A stretch of DNA of 24,384 nucleotides from Atopostipes sp964624875 (lineage in GTDB: Bacteria > Bacillota > Bacilli > Lactobacillales > Carnobacteriaceae_A). The notes below the pieces were generated by a model, which was not told where the DNA came from, ran no database searches, and saw nothing but the letters and a program-made list of their open reading frames with translations. The position numbers and the translations under genes were made by a program. Positions within the stretch are counted from its first letter, which is position 1; each line of letters opens with the position of its first letter. This document shows, piece after piece, positions 1 to 7,580 of this stretch. The stretch spans positions 1-24,384 of the forward strand of contig CAZUZA010000019.1 of NCBI GenBank assembly GCA_964624875.1. The letters are read 5' to 3'.

Positions 1-981
1 GTAGAAGAAATAAATGCTGCTGGAGGAGTAAATGGCAAACAACTTGAATTAGTTGAATATGATTATAGCTCAGAGGAGACAGAAGCTTCTTCATTGGCTA
101 CACGTTTAGCAACGGAAGATCAGGTAAGTTTAATTATTGGACCTGATACATCGGGATCGTCTTTAGCAGCTTTACAACAAGCGTCACAATATAATATTCC
201 ATTATTATCTCCATCTGCTTCACTTGATGATTTTACTGTGGACTCAAGCGGAGAAGTTGTTGATACGGCCTGGAGAGTTGCTTATTCAGACTCATATCAA
301 GGTGAAGCATTAGCACAATTTGCGGTAGAAGAATTCGGTGCGACTAAGGCTGCGATTTTAGGAGACAACTCAAGTGATTATGCAGTTGGATTAGTAACTA
401 CTTTTGAGGAGTCGTTTCCTGGAGAAGTTGTTATAACAGAAAACTTTACTGCTGATGAAACAGATTTTAGTGCAGTTTTAACAAATATAGCGGGCACTGA
501 TTTTGATGTTTTATTCGTACCAGGTTACTATGAACAAGCTGGACCAATTATTAAACAAGCTCGTGAAATGGGCATTACTCAACCAATTCTAGGACCGGAT
601 GGATTTGGAAACAGCCAACTTTATGAATTAGCTGGAACAGCTAACCTAAACGATGTTTTTTATACGACTCAATTTTCATCCTTATCTGAAGAAGAACATG
701 TACAGAATTTCTTAACTAACTATGAAGAAAAATTTGGACAATCGGCTGATATGTTTTCCGCGATGGCTTATGATGCTACATATGTAGCTAAAGAAGCATT
801 TGAAAGAGCTGGTAGTGCAGCGCCATCAGCGATTAACGCTGAGTTGGCAAACACAAATAATTTTGCTGGTGTTACTGGAACATTCTCATTTGATGAGTTA
901 CACAATCCCGTAAAATCTGTGACAATTATTGAAGTTCAAAATGGTGAAGATGTTGGAGTTATTGAAGTTGGTTCAAATTAA
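1..981 (+). CDS. livJ: Branched-chain amino acid ABC transporter, substrate-binding protein (5' partial)
   Basis: This is the periplasmic-binding-protein-type receptor of a LivJHMGF importer. As an extracellular lipoprotein in a Gram-positive, it would capture Leu/Ile/Val or related amino acids and deliver them to LivH/LivM. The reading frame is open from base 1, so the signal peptide, lipobox and first part of lobe 1 lie outside the window. Visible family signatures are EEINAAGGVNGKQLELV at the very start, IGPDTSGSSLAALQ, and the late segment GVTGTFSFDELHNPVKSVTI, which resembles the usual GxxG-x-FDxxGNP-K motif. The first in-frame TTG (94) is internal to the domain and is not a start. Four liv genes follow in the same direction after a 50-base gap that holds a stem-loop. 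The family is clear; the exact amino acid specificity cannot be read from the sequence. Confidence 0.93.
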   Translation, partial: VEEINAAGGVNGKQLELVEYDYSSEETEASSLATRLATEDQVSLIIGPDTSGSSLAALQQASQYNIPLLSPSASLDDFTVDSSGEVVDTAWRVAYSDSYQGEALAQFAVEEFGATKAAILGDNSSDYAVGLVTTFEESFPGEVVITENFTADETDFSAVLTNIAGTDFDVLFVPGYYEQAGPIIKQAREMGITQPILGPDGFGNSQLYELAGTANLNDVFYTTQFSSLSEEEHVQNFLTNYEEKFGQSADMFSAMAYDATYVAKEAFERAGSAAPSAINAELANTNNFAGVTGTFSFDELHNPVKSVTIIEVQNGEDVGVIEVGSN

Positions 982-1000
982 TCAGGCTACATCAATAATC

Positions 1001-1019
1001 TCTTTCGTTATTCGAAAGG
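1001..1019 (+). promoter_or_regulatory. Stem-loop between livJ and livH, overlapping a possible SD
   Basis: CTTTCG (1002-1007) pairs with CGAAAG (1013-1018) across a TTATT loop, and T1001 can add a G-U pair with G1019. No T-run follows, so it is not a terminator. The right arm contains most of AAAGGA (1015-1020), a candidate Shine-Dalgarno for livH 11 bases before its ATG. A hairpin at a binding-protein/permease junction would fit 3' stabilisation of the livJ message and lower livH translation; that role is inference. Confidence 0.45.
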
Positions 1020-1031
1020 ACTGAAAAGGTT

Positions 1032-1928
1032 ATGGATACGTTTATTCAACAAGTAATTAATGGTTTAACCTTGGGCAGTGTTTATGCACTCATTGCCCTG
1101 GGTTATACCATGGTTTATGGCATTATTAAATTATTAAACTTTGCACACGGTGATATTTTTATGGTGGGTTCTTTTATAAGTTATTACCTTATACTAACCT
1201 TCAATATGAATATCTTACTAGCATTTGTAATAACAATGATACTAACCGGTATTTTAGGAATCGTCACCGATCAAATTGGTTATAAACCCTTACGAAAAGC
1301 TCCCCGTATTTCAGCATTAATTACAGCAATTGGAGTTTCATATTTATTACGTAATGGGATGATTGTACTGGTTGGAGCTGAAACACGTTCTTATTTGCGA
1401 GTGTTTGAAACATTACCGAAATTTTTAACATATAATTTTCAAATTGGAAATGTATCAATTAAATCCATGCAGATTATTTTATTAGTAACAACAATACTCT
1501 TAATGGTTTTACTGCAGTTTATTGTCCAAAAAACAAAGATGGGTAAAGCAATGCGAGCAGTAAGTGTTGACGAACGAGCGGCTAAATTAATGGGAATTAA
1601 TACAAATACCGTTATTGCTTTTACGTTCTTTCTAGGTTCTGCTTTAGCAGGGGCGAGTGGAATGCTTGTAGGCGTGTATTATAACTCGATTTCACCAGTA
1701 TTAGGTGCAGGTTATGGTACAAAAGCCTTTGTTGCAGCAGTTATAGGTGGAATTGGCTTAATTCCAGGTGCCGTTTTAGGTGGGTATTTATTAGGAATGA
1801 CTGAGGTAATGATTACAGCATATGGAAATTCAATGATTCGTGATGCTGTTGTTTACATTATTTTGATCGTTATTTTACTCATCAGACCAGCTGGATTACT
1901 AGGCAATAGTCAGACAGAGAAAGTGTAG
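1032..1928 (+). CDS. livH: Branched-chain amino acid ABC transporter permease LivH
   Basis: This is one of the two membrane subunits of the LivHMGF importer and forms half of the translocation pathway with LivM. The 298-residue product is almost entirely hydrophobic. It opens with the characteristic LivH segment NGLTLGSVYALIALGYTMVYG (about residues 10-30), followed by LLNFAHGDIFMVGSF. Later hallmarks are GKAMRAVSVDERAAKLMGIN (about 170-190), the cytoplasmic coupling region that contacts the ATPases, and FVAAVIGGIGLIPGAVLGG. Length matches the family norm. The start is the ATG at 1032. The SD is modest: AAAGGA is 11 bases upstream and AAGG is very close to the ATG. The stop is directly followed by the livM translation region, indicating coupling. 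Confidence 0.95.
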   Translation: MDTFIQQVINGLTLGSVYALIALGYTMVYGIIKLLNFAHGDIFMVGSFISYYLILTFNMNILLAFVITMILTGILGIVTDQIGYKPLRKAPRISALITAIGVSYLLRNGMIVLVGAETRSYLRVFETLPKFLTYNFQIGNVSIKSMQIILLVTTILLMVLLQFIVQKTKMGKAMRAVSVDERAAKLMGINTNTVIAFTFFLGSALAGASGMLVGVYYNSISPVLGAGYGTKAFVAAVIGGIGLIPGAVLGGYLLGMTEVMITAYGNSMIRDAVVYIILIVILLIRPAGLLGNSQTEKV

Positions 1929-1932
1929 GTGA
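1927..1932 (+). promoter_or_regulatory. Ribosome binding site deciding the livM start
   Basis: AGGTGA overlaps the livH stop codon and lies 5 bases before the ATG at 1938. It supports ATG 1938 over the in-frame GTG at 1929, which falls inside this SD and has only a weak one of its own. Confidence 0.6.
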
Positions 1933-1937
1933 TCAAT

Positions 1938-2930
1938 ATGCGAATACTAAACAAAACGAATGCTTTATGGCTTGCTACAATAGTAGGCTTATTCTTAATC
2001 ATACAAGTTAGTGTGGTAGCTGGTTTGATATCGCCTATTTACCAACAAACACTAGTGACCATATTGATTAATATTATATTAGCGATCGGTTTAAACTTAA
2101 TTGTTGGTTTCTCAGGTCAACTAGCCTTGGGACATGCCGGGTTTATGGCAATTGGTGCATATGCGACTGGGATTATTACAAAAGAAACGCCGGGACTTGG
2201 TGGCTTTCTTATTAGTGTTGCAGTGGGTATTATCATTGCAGGTATTATCGCAGTGATCGTTGGTTTTCCTACTTTACGTTTAAAAGGAGATTATTTAGCG
2301 ATTGCAACGCTTGGTGTAGGTGAAATTATTCGAGTAGTGATACTAAACTTACCTGACTTAACAAATGGAGCAGCTGGTCTAAGTGGGATTCCGATTTCAC
2401 TCATGAACTGGCGTCTTGCTTTTATTTTGACAGCCATCGTTTTACTTGTTCTATCGAACTATATTAATAGTAGTACAGGTAGAGCAACGATTGCTGTTAG
2501 AGAAGATGAAATTGCCGCTTCATCATTAGGGTTAAATACAACACACCTCAAAGTGCAATCTTTTGTACTGGGTGCAATGACAGCTGCTATAGCAGGATCT
2601 ATTCACGCATCCTATCTAGGTGTTATTAATCCGAATCAATTTAACTTTGACCGTTCGATTGACGTTCTAATTATTGTTGTACTTGGTGGAATTGGTAGTA
2701 TGACAGGTAGTGTTGTAGCTGCTGTTCTATTAGGAATTATCAACCTATATTTACAGCAGTTTGGGGCATGGCGCATGATTATTTATGCTTTCGTTCTCAT
2801 TTTAATTATGATTTTTAAACCATCGGGCTTGTTAGGCAACTACGAGTTCAAATGGAGTAAAATATTTGAAAGTGGCTCAAATCTGCCATTTGCGAAAAAG
2901 AAAAAAGCTGAAGAAGAAGGTGGCCTATAA
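1938..2930 (+). CDS. livM: Branched-chain amino acid ABC transporter permease LivM
   Basis: This is the second permease of the LivHMGF importer. The 330-residue multi-spanning product carries the LivM hallmark GFSGQLALGHAGFMAIGAYA (about residues 57-76), the segment FPTLRLKGDYLAIATLGVGEI, the coupling helix region ATIAVREDEIAASSLGLN and the C-terminal VVLGGIGSMTGSVVAA. I place the start at ATG 1938 (MRILNKTNALW) because AGGTGA sits 5 bases upstream. The in-frame GTG at 1929 would add three residues. The C-terminus is a short charged tail with a Lys run. The stop overlaps the livG ATG by one base (TAATG), so the two are translationally coupled. Confidence 0.94.
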   Translation: MRILNKTNALWLATIVGLFLIIQVSVVAGLISPIYQQTLVTILINIILAIGLNLIVGFSGQLALGHAGFMAIGAYATGIITKETPGLGGFLISVAVGIIIAGIIAVIVGFPTLRLKGDYLAIATLGVGEIIRVVILNLPDLTNGAAGLSGIPISLMNWRLAFILTAIVLLVLSNYINSSTGRATIAVREDEIAASSLGLNTTHLKVQSFVLGAMTAAIAGSIHASYLGVINPNQFNFDRSIDVLIIVVLGGIGSMTGSVVAAVLLGIINLYLQQFGAWRMIIYAFVLILIMIFKPSGLLGNYEFKWSKIFESGSNLPFAKKKKAEEEGGL

Positions 2931-3703
2931 TGAGTTTATTAGAAGTAAAAGACTTAACTAAAAACTTTGGAGGCTTAACTGCTGTTTCTGATGTTGATAT
3001 AAGTATTAAAGAGAATGAGTTAATTGGCTTGATTGGACCGAATGGTGCTGGAAAAACCACACTATTTAATTTACTAACAGGCGTATATGAGCCATCTGAA
3101 GGCTCTATTTCATTAAATGTGGATGGGAAGACCCATGAATTAAGTGGGAAAAAGACACATGAAATTGGCGCATTAGGTGTTGGTCGTACATTCCAAAACA
3201 TTCGTTTATTTAAAGAGTTGTCTGTATTGGATAATGTTTTAATTGCGATGCATGGGAATCGAGATGAGCGTTTATTTGACACGTTTTTTAGAACGCCACG
3301 TTATTATCAATCAGAAGCAGATATGAGAGACCGAGCAATGGATTTACTGGAAGTGTTTAATTTACACAATGTTTCTACAAATAAAGCGAGTAACTTACCT
3401 TATGGTGATCAGAGAAAATTAGAAATTGTACGTGCGTTAGCGACGGAACCTAAGTTGCTTTTCTTAGATGAGCCTGCAGCGGGAATGAACGCAAGTGAAA
3501 GTAAGGACTTAACGCGACTTATTTACCAAATTCATGATAATTACGATACGTCTATTGTTTTAATTGAACATGATATGAATGTTATTATGAATATTTCTGA
3601 ACGTATATATGTGCTAGAATATGGGCGAAAGATAGCCGAAGGAACGCCGAAAGAAATTCAGCAAAATAAACATGTTATACGCGCATATTTAGGTGGTGAT
3701 TAG
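2930..3703 (+). CDS. livG: Branched-chain amino acid ABC transporter ATP-binding protein LivG
   Basis: This is one of the two cytoplasmic ATPases that power the LivHM permease. The 257-residue product has Walker A GPNGAGKTT (residues 36-44), the LivG-type modified signature LPYGDQRKLEIVRAL in place of LSGGQ, Walker B LLFLDEPAAGMN, and the switch His in VLIEHDMNVIM. The insert after the Q-loop region (NVLIAMHGNRDERLFDTFFRTPRYY) is typical of LivG and not of LivF. Length is normal. The ATG overlaps the livM stop by one base, and livF follows with no gap. A 144-codon open frame on the opposite strand (2848-3282) is an antisense shadow. Confidence 0.96.
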   Translation: MSLLEVKDLTKNFGGLTAVSDVDISIKENELIGLIGPNGAGKTTLFNLLTGVYEPSEGSISLNVDGKTHELSGKKTHEIGALGVGRTFQNIRLFKELSVLDNVLIAMHGNRDERLFDTFFRTPRYYQSEADMRDRAMDLLEVFNLHNVSTNKASNLPYGDQRKLEIVRALATEPKLLFLDEPAAGMNASESKDLTRLIYQIHDNYDTSIVLIEHDMNVIMNISERIYVLEYGRKIAEGTPKEIQQNKHVIRAYLGGD

Positions 3704-4408
3704 ATGTTAAAAGTAGAAGACTTAATTGTACATTATGGTGTTATTGAAGCGATTAAAAATGTTTCTTTTCACGTTAATAAAGGAGAAATCGTTTCGCTAA
3801 TAGGAGCGAATGGGGCGGGTAAAACCACTATATTAAATACGATTTCAGCATTAAAAGATCAAACAAATGGTACGATTATGTATTTAGGTGAACCAATCCA
3901 GCAAACAAACACAAGAAATATTGTTGCTAAAGGCATTTCACAAGTTCCAGAAGGGCGTCATGTTTTTAGTGGAATGACTGTGATGGAAAATCTAGAAATG
4001 GGTGCTTTTTTAAGAAAAGATAGAGAGATGATTAAGGAAGATATCGAACGTGTCTTTGAGAGTTTCCCTATTCTAAAAGAGAGAAAGAACCAAGATGCTT
4101 CCACTCTTTCAGGGGGAGAGCAACAAATGCTGGCTATGGGTAGAGCTTTACTATCAAGCCCAGACTTACTTCTGTTAGATGAACCATCTATGGGGTTAGC
4201 GCCTCTATTCATTAAAGAGATCTTCAGAATTATCGAAGAAATTAATGAAAGAGGAACGACAGTGTTACTTGTCGAACAAAATGCGAATATCGCTCTTGAA
4301 ATATCAGACAGAGGTTATGTTATTGAAACGGGTAAAGTGGTTGCTGAAGGTACTGGTAAAGAATTACTAAATAGTGATGAAGTTCAAAAAGCATATTTAG
4401 GAGGTTAA
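3704..4408 (+). CDS. livF: Branched-chain amino acid ABC transporter ATP-binding protein LivF
   Basis: This is the second ATPase of the importer and pairs with LivG. The 234-residue product has Walker A GANGAGKTT (residues 34-42), Q-loop region ISQVPEGRHVFSGMTVMENL, canonical signature LSGGEQQMLAMGRAL, Walker B LLLLDEPSMGLAP and switch His position taken by Gln-Asn in LLVEQNANIAL, the usual LivF form. The ATG directly follows the livG stop, with GGTGGTGAT upstream serving as SD. Its own end carries AGGAGG just before the stop, which serves the next gene. Family assignment is secure; substrate is inferred from the operon. Confidence 0.96.
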   Translation: MLKVEDLIVHYGVIEAIKNVSFHVNKGEIVSLIGANGAGKTTILNTISALKDQTNGTIMYLGEPIQQTNTRNIVAKGISQVPEGRHVFSGMTVMENLEMGAFLRKDREMIKEDIERVFESFPILKERKNQDASTLSGGEQQMLAMGRALLSSPDLLLLDEPSMGLAPLFIKEIFRIIEEINERGTTVLLVEQNANIALEISDRGYVIETGKVVAEGTGKELLNSDEVQKAYLGG

Positions 4409-4411
4409 CGG

Positions 4412-5050
4412 ATGAAAGTAAAACATTATATGACCAAAGATGTTATTACAGTTACATCAGATATTAAAATTACTGATGCGGTTGATTTAATGGAAGATAA
4501 TGGGTTTCATCGTCTTCCTGTAGTAAAAGAAGGTCAATTTATTGGCTTAATTACTGAAGAAGTGATTGCTCAAAACTCACCATCAAAAGTCAGTAGTTTA
4601 AGCATTTATGAAATGAATTACTTGTTTGATAAAGTTTTAGTTAAAGACTTAATGAAAAAAGAAGTCCAAACAATTGACGAAGACATGTTAATTGAAGAAG
4701 CAGCACTACTAATGACAGAAAAAGAAATTACGGTGTTGCCAGTGCTCGACGAGAACAAAAAGATTATTGGGATCATTACCCATAAAGATATCTTTAAAGC
4801 TTTAATTGAATTAACAGGTTATAAAGATTCTGGTGCAAGAGTACTGGTGGAAACCTCAGAAGATCGAATTGGTGTCATTGCTGAAATTTCAAAAGCATTG
4901 GCGAACCACGATATAAACCTTACTCACATTTTTGTCAATAGACCAGAAGAGCACATTGAAATTACGATTCAAACGTCCGATATGGATGGCGAAAAATCAA
5001 AAAATACGATAGAAGAATTAGGTTATAAGGTTTACACATTAGAAAAATAA
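4412..5050 (+). CDS. CBS-CBS-ACT domain protein (AcuB-like), liv-operon regulator or sensor
   Basis: This is a 212-residue soluble protein with two CBS motifs (about residues 1-60, MKVKHYMTKDVITV to FIGLITEE; about 75-133, VKDLMKKEVQTI to IIGIITHKDIF) and a C-terminal ACT domain (about 139-212, beginning ARVLVETSEDRIGVIAEISK). CBS pairs usually bind adenine nucleotides and ACT domains usually bind amino acids, so it could join energy status to amino acid level. It is similar in layout to proteins annotated AcuB, but no acetoin genes are nearby. It starts 3 bases after livF behind an AGGAGG SD and is followed by a terminator, so it is the last gene of the liv operon. I infer that the ACT domain senses the imported amino acid; the target protein is unknown. 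Confidence 0.85.
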   Translation: MKVKHYMTKDVITVTSDIKITDAVDLMEDNGFHRLPVVKEGQFIGLITEEVIAQNSPSKVSSLSIYEMNYLFDKVLVKDLMKKEVQTIDEDMLIEEAALLMTEKEITVLPVLDENKKIIGIITHKDIFKALIELTGYKDSGARVLVETSEDRIGVIAEISKALANHDINLTHIFVNRPEEHIEITIQTSDMDGEKSKNTIEELGYKVYTLEK

Positions 5051-5063
5051 GTATTTCATTTCG

Positions 5064-5102
5064 ATACTCATCTATTTTAAAGAATGGATGGGTATTTTTT
5101 TT
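5064..5102 (+). terminator. Intrinsic terminator of the liv operon
   Basis: ATACTCATCTATT (5064-5076) pairs with AATGGATGGGTAT (5083-5095) with two G-U pairs and a TTAAAG loop, followed by a T-run to 5102. It lies 13 bases after the CBS-ACT stop. Confidence 0.88.
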
Positions 5103-5140
5103 GCTATTCACTCCTTTTTAATTGAATAAGTCACATTATG

Positions 5141-5182
5141 AAAAAATAAAGACTGCATCCTATATGCTAGAATGCAGTCTTT
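5141..5182 (-). terminator. Intrinsic terminator of the symporter gene
   Basis: AAAGACTGCAT (5148-5158) and ATGCAGTCTTT (5172-5182) form a perfect 11-bp stem. On the minus strand it is followed by TTTATTTTTT, so it ends minus-strand transcription 25 bases after the symporter stop. With the plus-strand terminator at 5064 it insulates the two converging units. Confidence 0.85.
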
Positions 5183-5207
5183 TACAGATTAACGATTTTA
5201 ATACCGT

Positions 5208-6401
5208 TTATTTCTTCTTAAAATAATTATCATAATAACGTTGGACAATTGGCGCGATTCCTTGATCGGATGAAACGTTAATCGCTGTTCCGAATGAGTC
5301 TTGTGCAAGGTATAATGTGATTAACAAGGCTGTGATTGTTCCTTCAGTAGGTAAACCGACTAAGCCAAGGTATGGGATTGCCGTCATGATTGCTCCACCA
5401 GGAACGCCAGGTGCTGCTACTAATGCGATAGCAAGTGTCAGATAGAATGGGAACATGACGACTACCGATGTATTTCCACCTGTAATCATAACAAGTGCTA
5501 GTATTAAACTAGAAGTCGCAATCATAGAGCCTGGTAAGTGAATTGTAGCTGTAAGTGGAATTAAAAATTCAGCAACTTCATCATCAATTAGGTTTTCTTT
5601 AGCTGAGTTTATACTGATAGGTATTGTAGTAGCTGAAGACTGCGTACCAAAAGCTGTTAAATAGGCAGGTAGTACGTTTTTGATAATATTGCCAAAACTT
5701 ATTTTTGAGAATCTTGAGCCTACAAAATACATCACAAATAAATATCCAAAATGCATTAATAAAATTAGAATATAAACAGGTGCAAATAAGCTAAATATTT
5801 GAACAATACTACCTGAATAACTTAAGTTCATAAAATTACTAAACACATATAATGGTAATAGTGGGATGATAAAACGATCTAACACAATGATAATGACTTC
5901 TTGTAAATCTAAGAAGAAGTTAAGCAATGTGTCGCCTTTCCCCTGTGATTGTAAGATACTAATACCTATTCCAAAGATGAATGAAAATAACGTGGCTTCT
6001 GCGACTGTTACAAATGGTTTCAGATCTAATGAGAATAGAGGTGAGACACCGGCTGTTGTATCAAATAAATCAGGAATAACTGTACGAATAAATAGCGGGA
6101 AAACGGCCTGACCGAAAACAAAGGATATACTAGCTGCAAATAACAGTGAAGCAAATGCTAAGCCCATTGTTAAGGTTAATAATCTACCGGCGTTAACCGA
6201 TAGTTTTGTAATGCCACCGACAATAAAGCCGATGACCATTAATGGTAAAATAAAGTTTAATATTGTTCCAAAGAGACCAGAAATGGTTATAATGATTTCA
6301 AATACGACTTCTGGTACAAAACGTAATTGACCTAGAATAATTCCGAGTGTAATTGCAAGTAATAGACGTTGTATAAGATTGAGCTTTTTTAGTTTATCCA
6401 T
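5208..6401 (-). CDS. DAACS-family (SLC1-like) dicarboxylate/amino acid:cation symporter, substrate unknown
   Basis: This is a 397-residue integral membrane protein of the GltP/GltPh fold. The re-entrant hairpin 1 motif is GTQSSATTIP (about 252-261), hairpin 2 is around AAPGVPGGAIM (329-339), and the TM8 motif is DSFGTAINVSSD (368-379). Compared with GltPh, the Asp, Thr, Asn and final Asp of TM8 are kept, but the substrate side-chain Arg is Gly371. The NMDGT sodium/substrate motif of TM7 reads HLPGS (288-292). It is therefore unlikely to be a standard glutamate/aspartate carrier. I chose ATG 6401 because GGAGG lies 8 bases upstream; the in-frame ATG at 6416 sits inside that SD. It is monocistronic, diverging from the nucleoside hydrolases. 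The family is sure, the substrate is not. Confidence 0.88.
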   Translation of the reverse strand: MDKLKKLNLIQRLLLAITLGIILGQLRFVPEVVFEIIITISGLFGTILNFILPLMVIGFIVGGITKLSVNAGRLLTLTMGLAFASLLFAASISFVFGQAVFPLFIRTVIPDLFDTTAGVSPLFSLDLKPFVTVAEATLFSFIFGIGISILQSQGKGDTLLNFFLDLQEVIIIVLDRFIIPLLPLYVFSNFMNLSYSGSIVQIFSLFAPVYILILLMHFGYLFVMYFVGSRFSKISFGNIIKNVLPAYLTAFGTQSSATTIPISINSAKENLIDDEVAEFLIPLTATIHLPGSMIATSSLILALVMITGGNTSVVVMFPFYLTLAIALVAAPGVPGGAIMTAIPYLGLVGLPTEGTITALLITLYLAQDSFGTAINVSSDQGIAPIVQRYYDNYFKKK

Positions 6402-6409
6402 AAAATAAA

Positions 6410-6414
6410 CCTCC
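6410..6414 (-). promoter_or_regulatory. Ribosome binding site deciding the symporter start
   Basis: GGAGG on the minus strand lies 8 bases before the ATG at 6401-6399. The upstream in-frame ATG (6416-6414) touches the SD itself, so the shorter protein (MDKLKKLN...) is favoured. Confidence 0.7.
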
Positions 6415-6467
6415 ATTTATTATTTGAAAATACAAAGTAACTGTATATTCAGTGTACAAATTTAAAA

Positions 6468-6483
6468 ACCTATAGAAATAGGT
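6468..6483. repeat. Short inverted repeat in the divergent intergenic region
   Basis: ACCTAT and ATAGGT form a perfect 6-bp inverted repeat with an AGAA spacer, in the 219-base region between the symporter and the nucleoside hydrolases. It could be an operator. On the minus strand it lies just downstream of TTGATA and just upstream of TTAAATTT, a poor but possible promoter for the symporter. The rest of the region is very AT-rich and shows no convincing promoter for the plus-strand genes. Confidence 0.3.
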
Positions 6484-6605
6484 ATCAAAAATATGGTAAT
6501 CTGTATTCTAAGAATCATACTCAATAAACCAATGCTTTTCAAATGTTTTTTTAATATTTTTTTAATGTTAGCGTTTTTCTTTCAAAATAGTTTAAATTAA
6601 TGAGA

Positions 6606-6612
6606 AAGAAGG
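6606..6612 (+). promoter_or_regulatory. Ribosome binding site deciding the first nucleoside hydrolase start
   Basis: AAGAAGG lies 8 bases before TTG 6621. The in-frame ATG at 6600 has no SD-like sequence before it, and the extra seven residues do not belong to the family N-terminus. Confidence 0.5.
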
Positions 6613-6620
6613 TAAATCAT

Positions 6621-7580
6621 TTGGTTAAAAAACGAATTATAATGGATGTCGATCCAGGTATTGATGACTCGTTAGCCATCCTACTTGCTTTGAGGTCTCC
6701 AGATATAAAAATAGAAGGATTTACAGTTGTCAGTGGTAATGTTGATGCGATTCAAGGTAGTAAAAACTTGCTGTTTCTACTTGAACAATTCGCCACTGAA
6801 CCCCTTAATATATATTTAGGGGCAGAGAAGCCTTTAGTCAGAGAATTCCAAGATGCTCGTGATACACATGGGAATGATGGGTTAGGGGATATCTATAATC
6901 CTTCAAAAATGGTTGTTGAAGAACAAAGGGCATCTGATTATATGATAGAAATGCTTTATAAATATCCGAATGAAATAACAATTGTTGCTTTAGGTCCGTT
7001 AATGAATTTAGCTGAAGTTATCCAAAAAGATCCAGAAGCTTTACGACTTGCAGAATCAATTCGCATTATGGGCGGCGCGAATAAAGTGCATGGCAATTGC
7101 TCACCAGTAGCTGAATATAACTTTTGGGTTGATCCTCATGCAGCTCATTTGGTATTTAATCAAGCATTAGAAAATATTTATCTTTACCCATTAGATGTGA
7201 CCTATGAAATTGTTATGACACCAAATATTAGAGAAATGATTCGTCAATTTAATCAACCCCTCTCAGCATTTATCCACAATATAACAGGCTTTTATGTTGA
7301 TTTTCATTGGGAAGCTGAACGAACACTGGGGTGCATTATTAATGACCCTCTAGTTATTGCAGATATGATCCATCCACTGGTCGATTTTAGTAAAGCAGAT
7401 ATTGATATTGTGGTCGATGGTATGGCAATGGCTGAATCAGTTTGCAATATAAACAAGAATGGAAAAGTACATATAGGGAGAACTGTTAATAGTAGAAAAT
7501 TCCTTGAATTCTTCCTTACAACTATTTTCCCTGAATTTAAAGTAGATATAGAACAACAAATGAAAAAGGAGCTGTTTTAA
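6621..7580 (+). CDS. Nucleoside hydrolase (IunH family), first of a tandem pair, His241 replaced by Asn
   Basis: This cytoplasmic Ca-dependent enzyme family cleaves ribonucleosides to base and ribose. From TTG 6621 (319 residues) the Asp cluster DVDPGIDDSLA begins at residue 9 (D9, D11, D15, D16), followed by HGNDGLGD (83-90), VALGPLMNLA and GNCSPVAEYNFWVDPHAA (158-175). The C-terminal metal/catalytic motif is NDPLVIA: D242 is kept, but the preceding residue is Asn where inosine-uridine hydrolases have the leaving-group His (H241). Its neighbour has the His, so this copy may have a different base preference or reduced activity. The alternative start is ATG 6600 (326 residues) but without an SD. 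The stop directly abuts the next ATG, so the two are co-translated. No base transporter is adjacent. Confidence 0.9.
   Translation: MVKKRIIMDVDPGIDDSLAILLALRSPDIKIEGFTVVSGNVDAIQGSKNLLFLLEQFATEPLNIYLGAEKPLVREFQDARDTHGNDGLGDIYNPSKMVVEEQRASDYMIEMLYKYPNEITIVALGPLMNLAEVIQKDPEALRLAESIRIMGGANKVHGNCSPVAEYNFWVDPHAAHLVFNQALENIYLYPLDVTYEIVMTPNIREMIRQFNQPLSAFIHNITGFYVDFHWEAERTLGCIINDPLVIADMIHPLVDFSKADIDIVVDGMAMAESVCNINKNGKVHIGRTVNSRKFLEFFLTTIFPEFKVDIEQQMKKELF

Noticed and set aside
1929..1937. GTG 1929 as livM start
   Set aside because: It lies inside the AGGTGA SD that serves ATG 1938.
2848..3282. 144-codon open frame on the minus strand
   Set aside because: It is antisense to livM/livG, has no recognisable domain, and livG is a secure gene in the opposite frame. 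Similar antisense frames at 13055-13348, 18603-18920 and 23780-24130 were rejected for the same reason.
6566..6582. Possible catabolite-repression (cre) site, ATGTTAGCGTTTTTC
   Set aside because: It keeps the central CG but misses several consensus positions, as expected by chance in AT-rich DNA.
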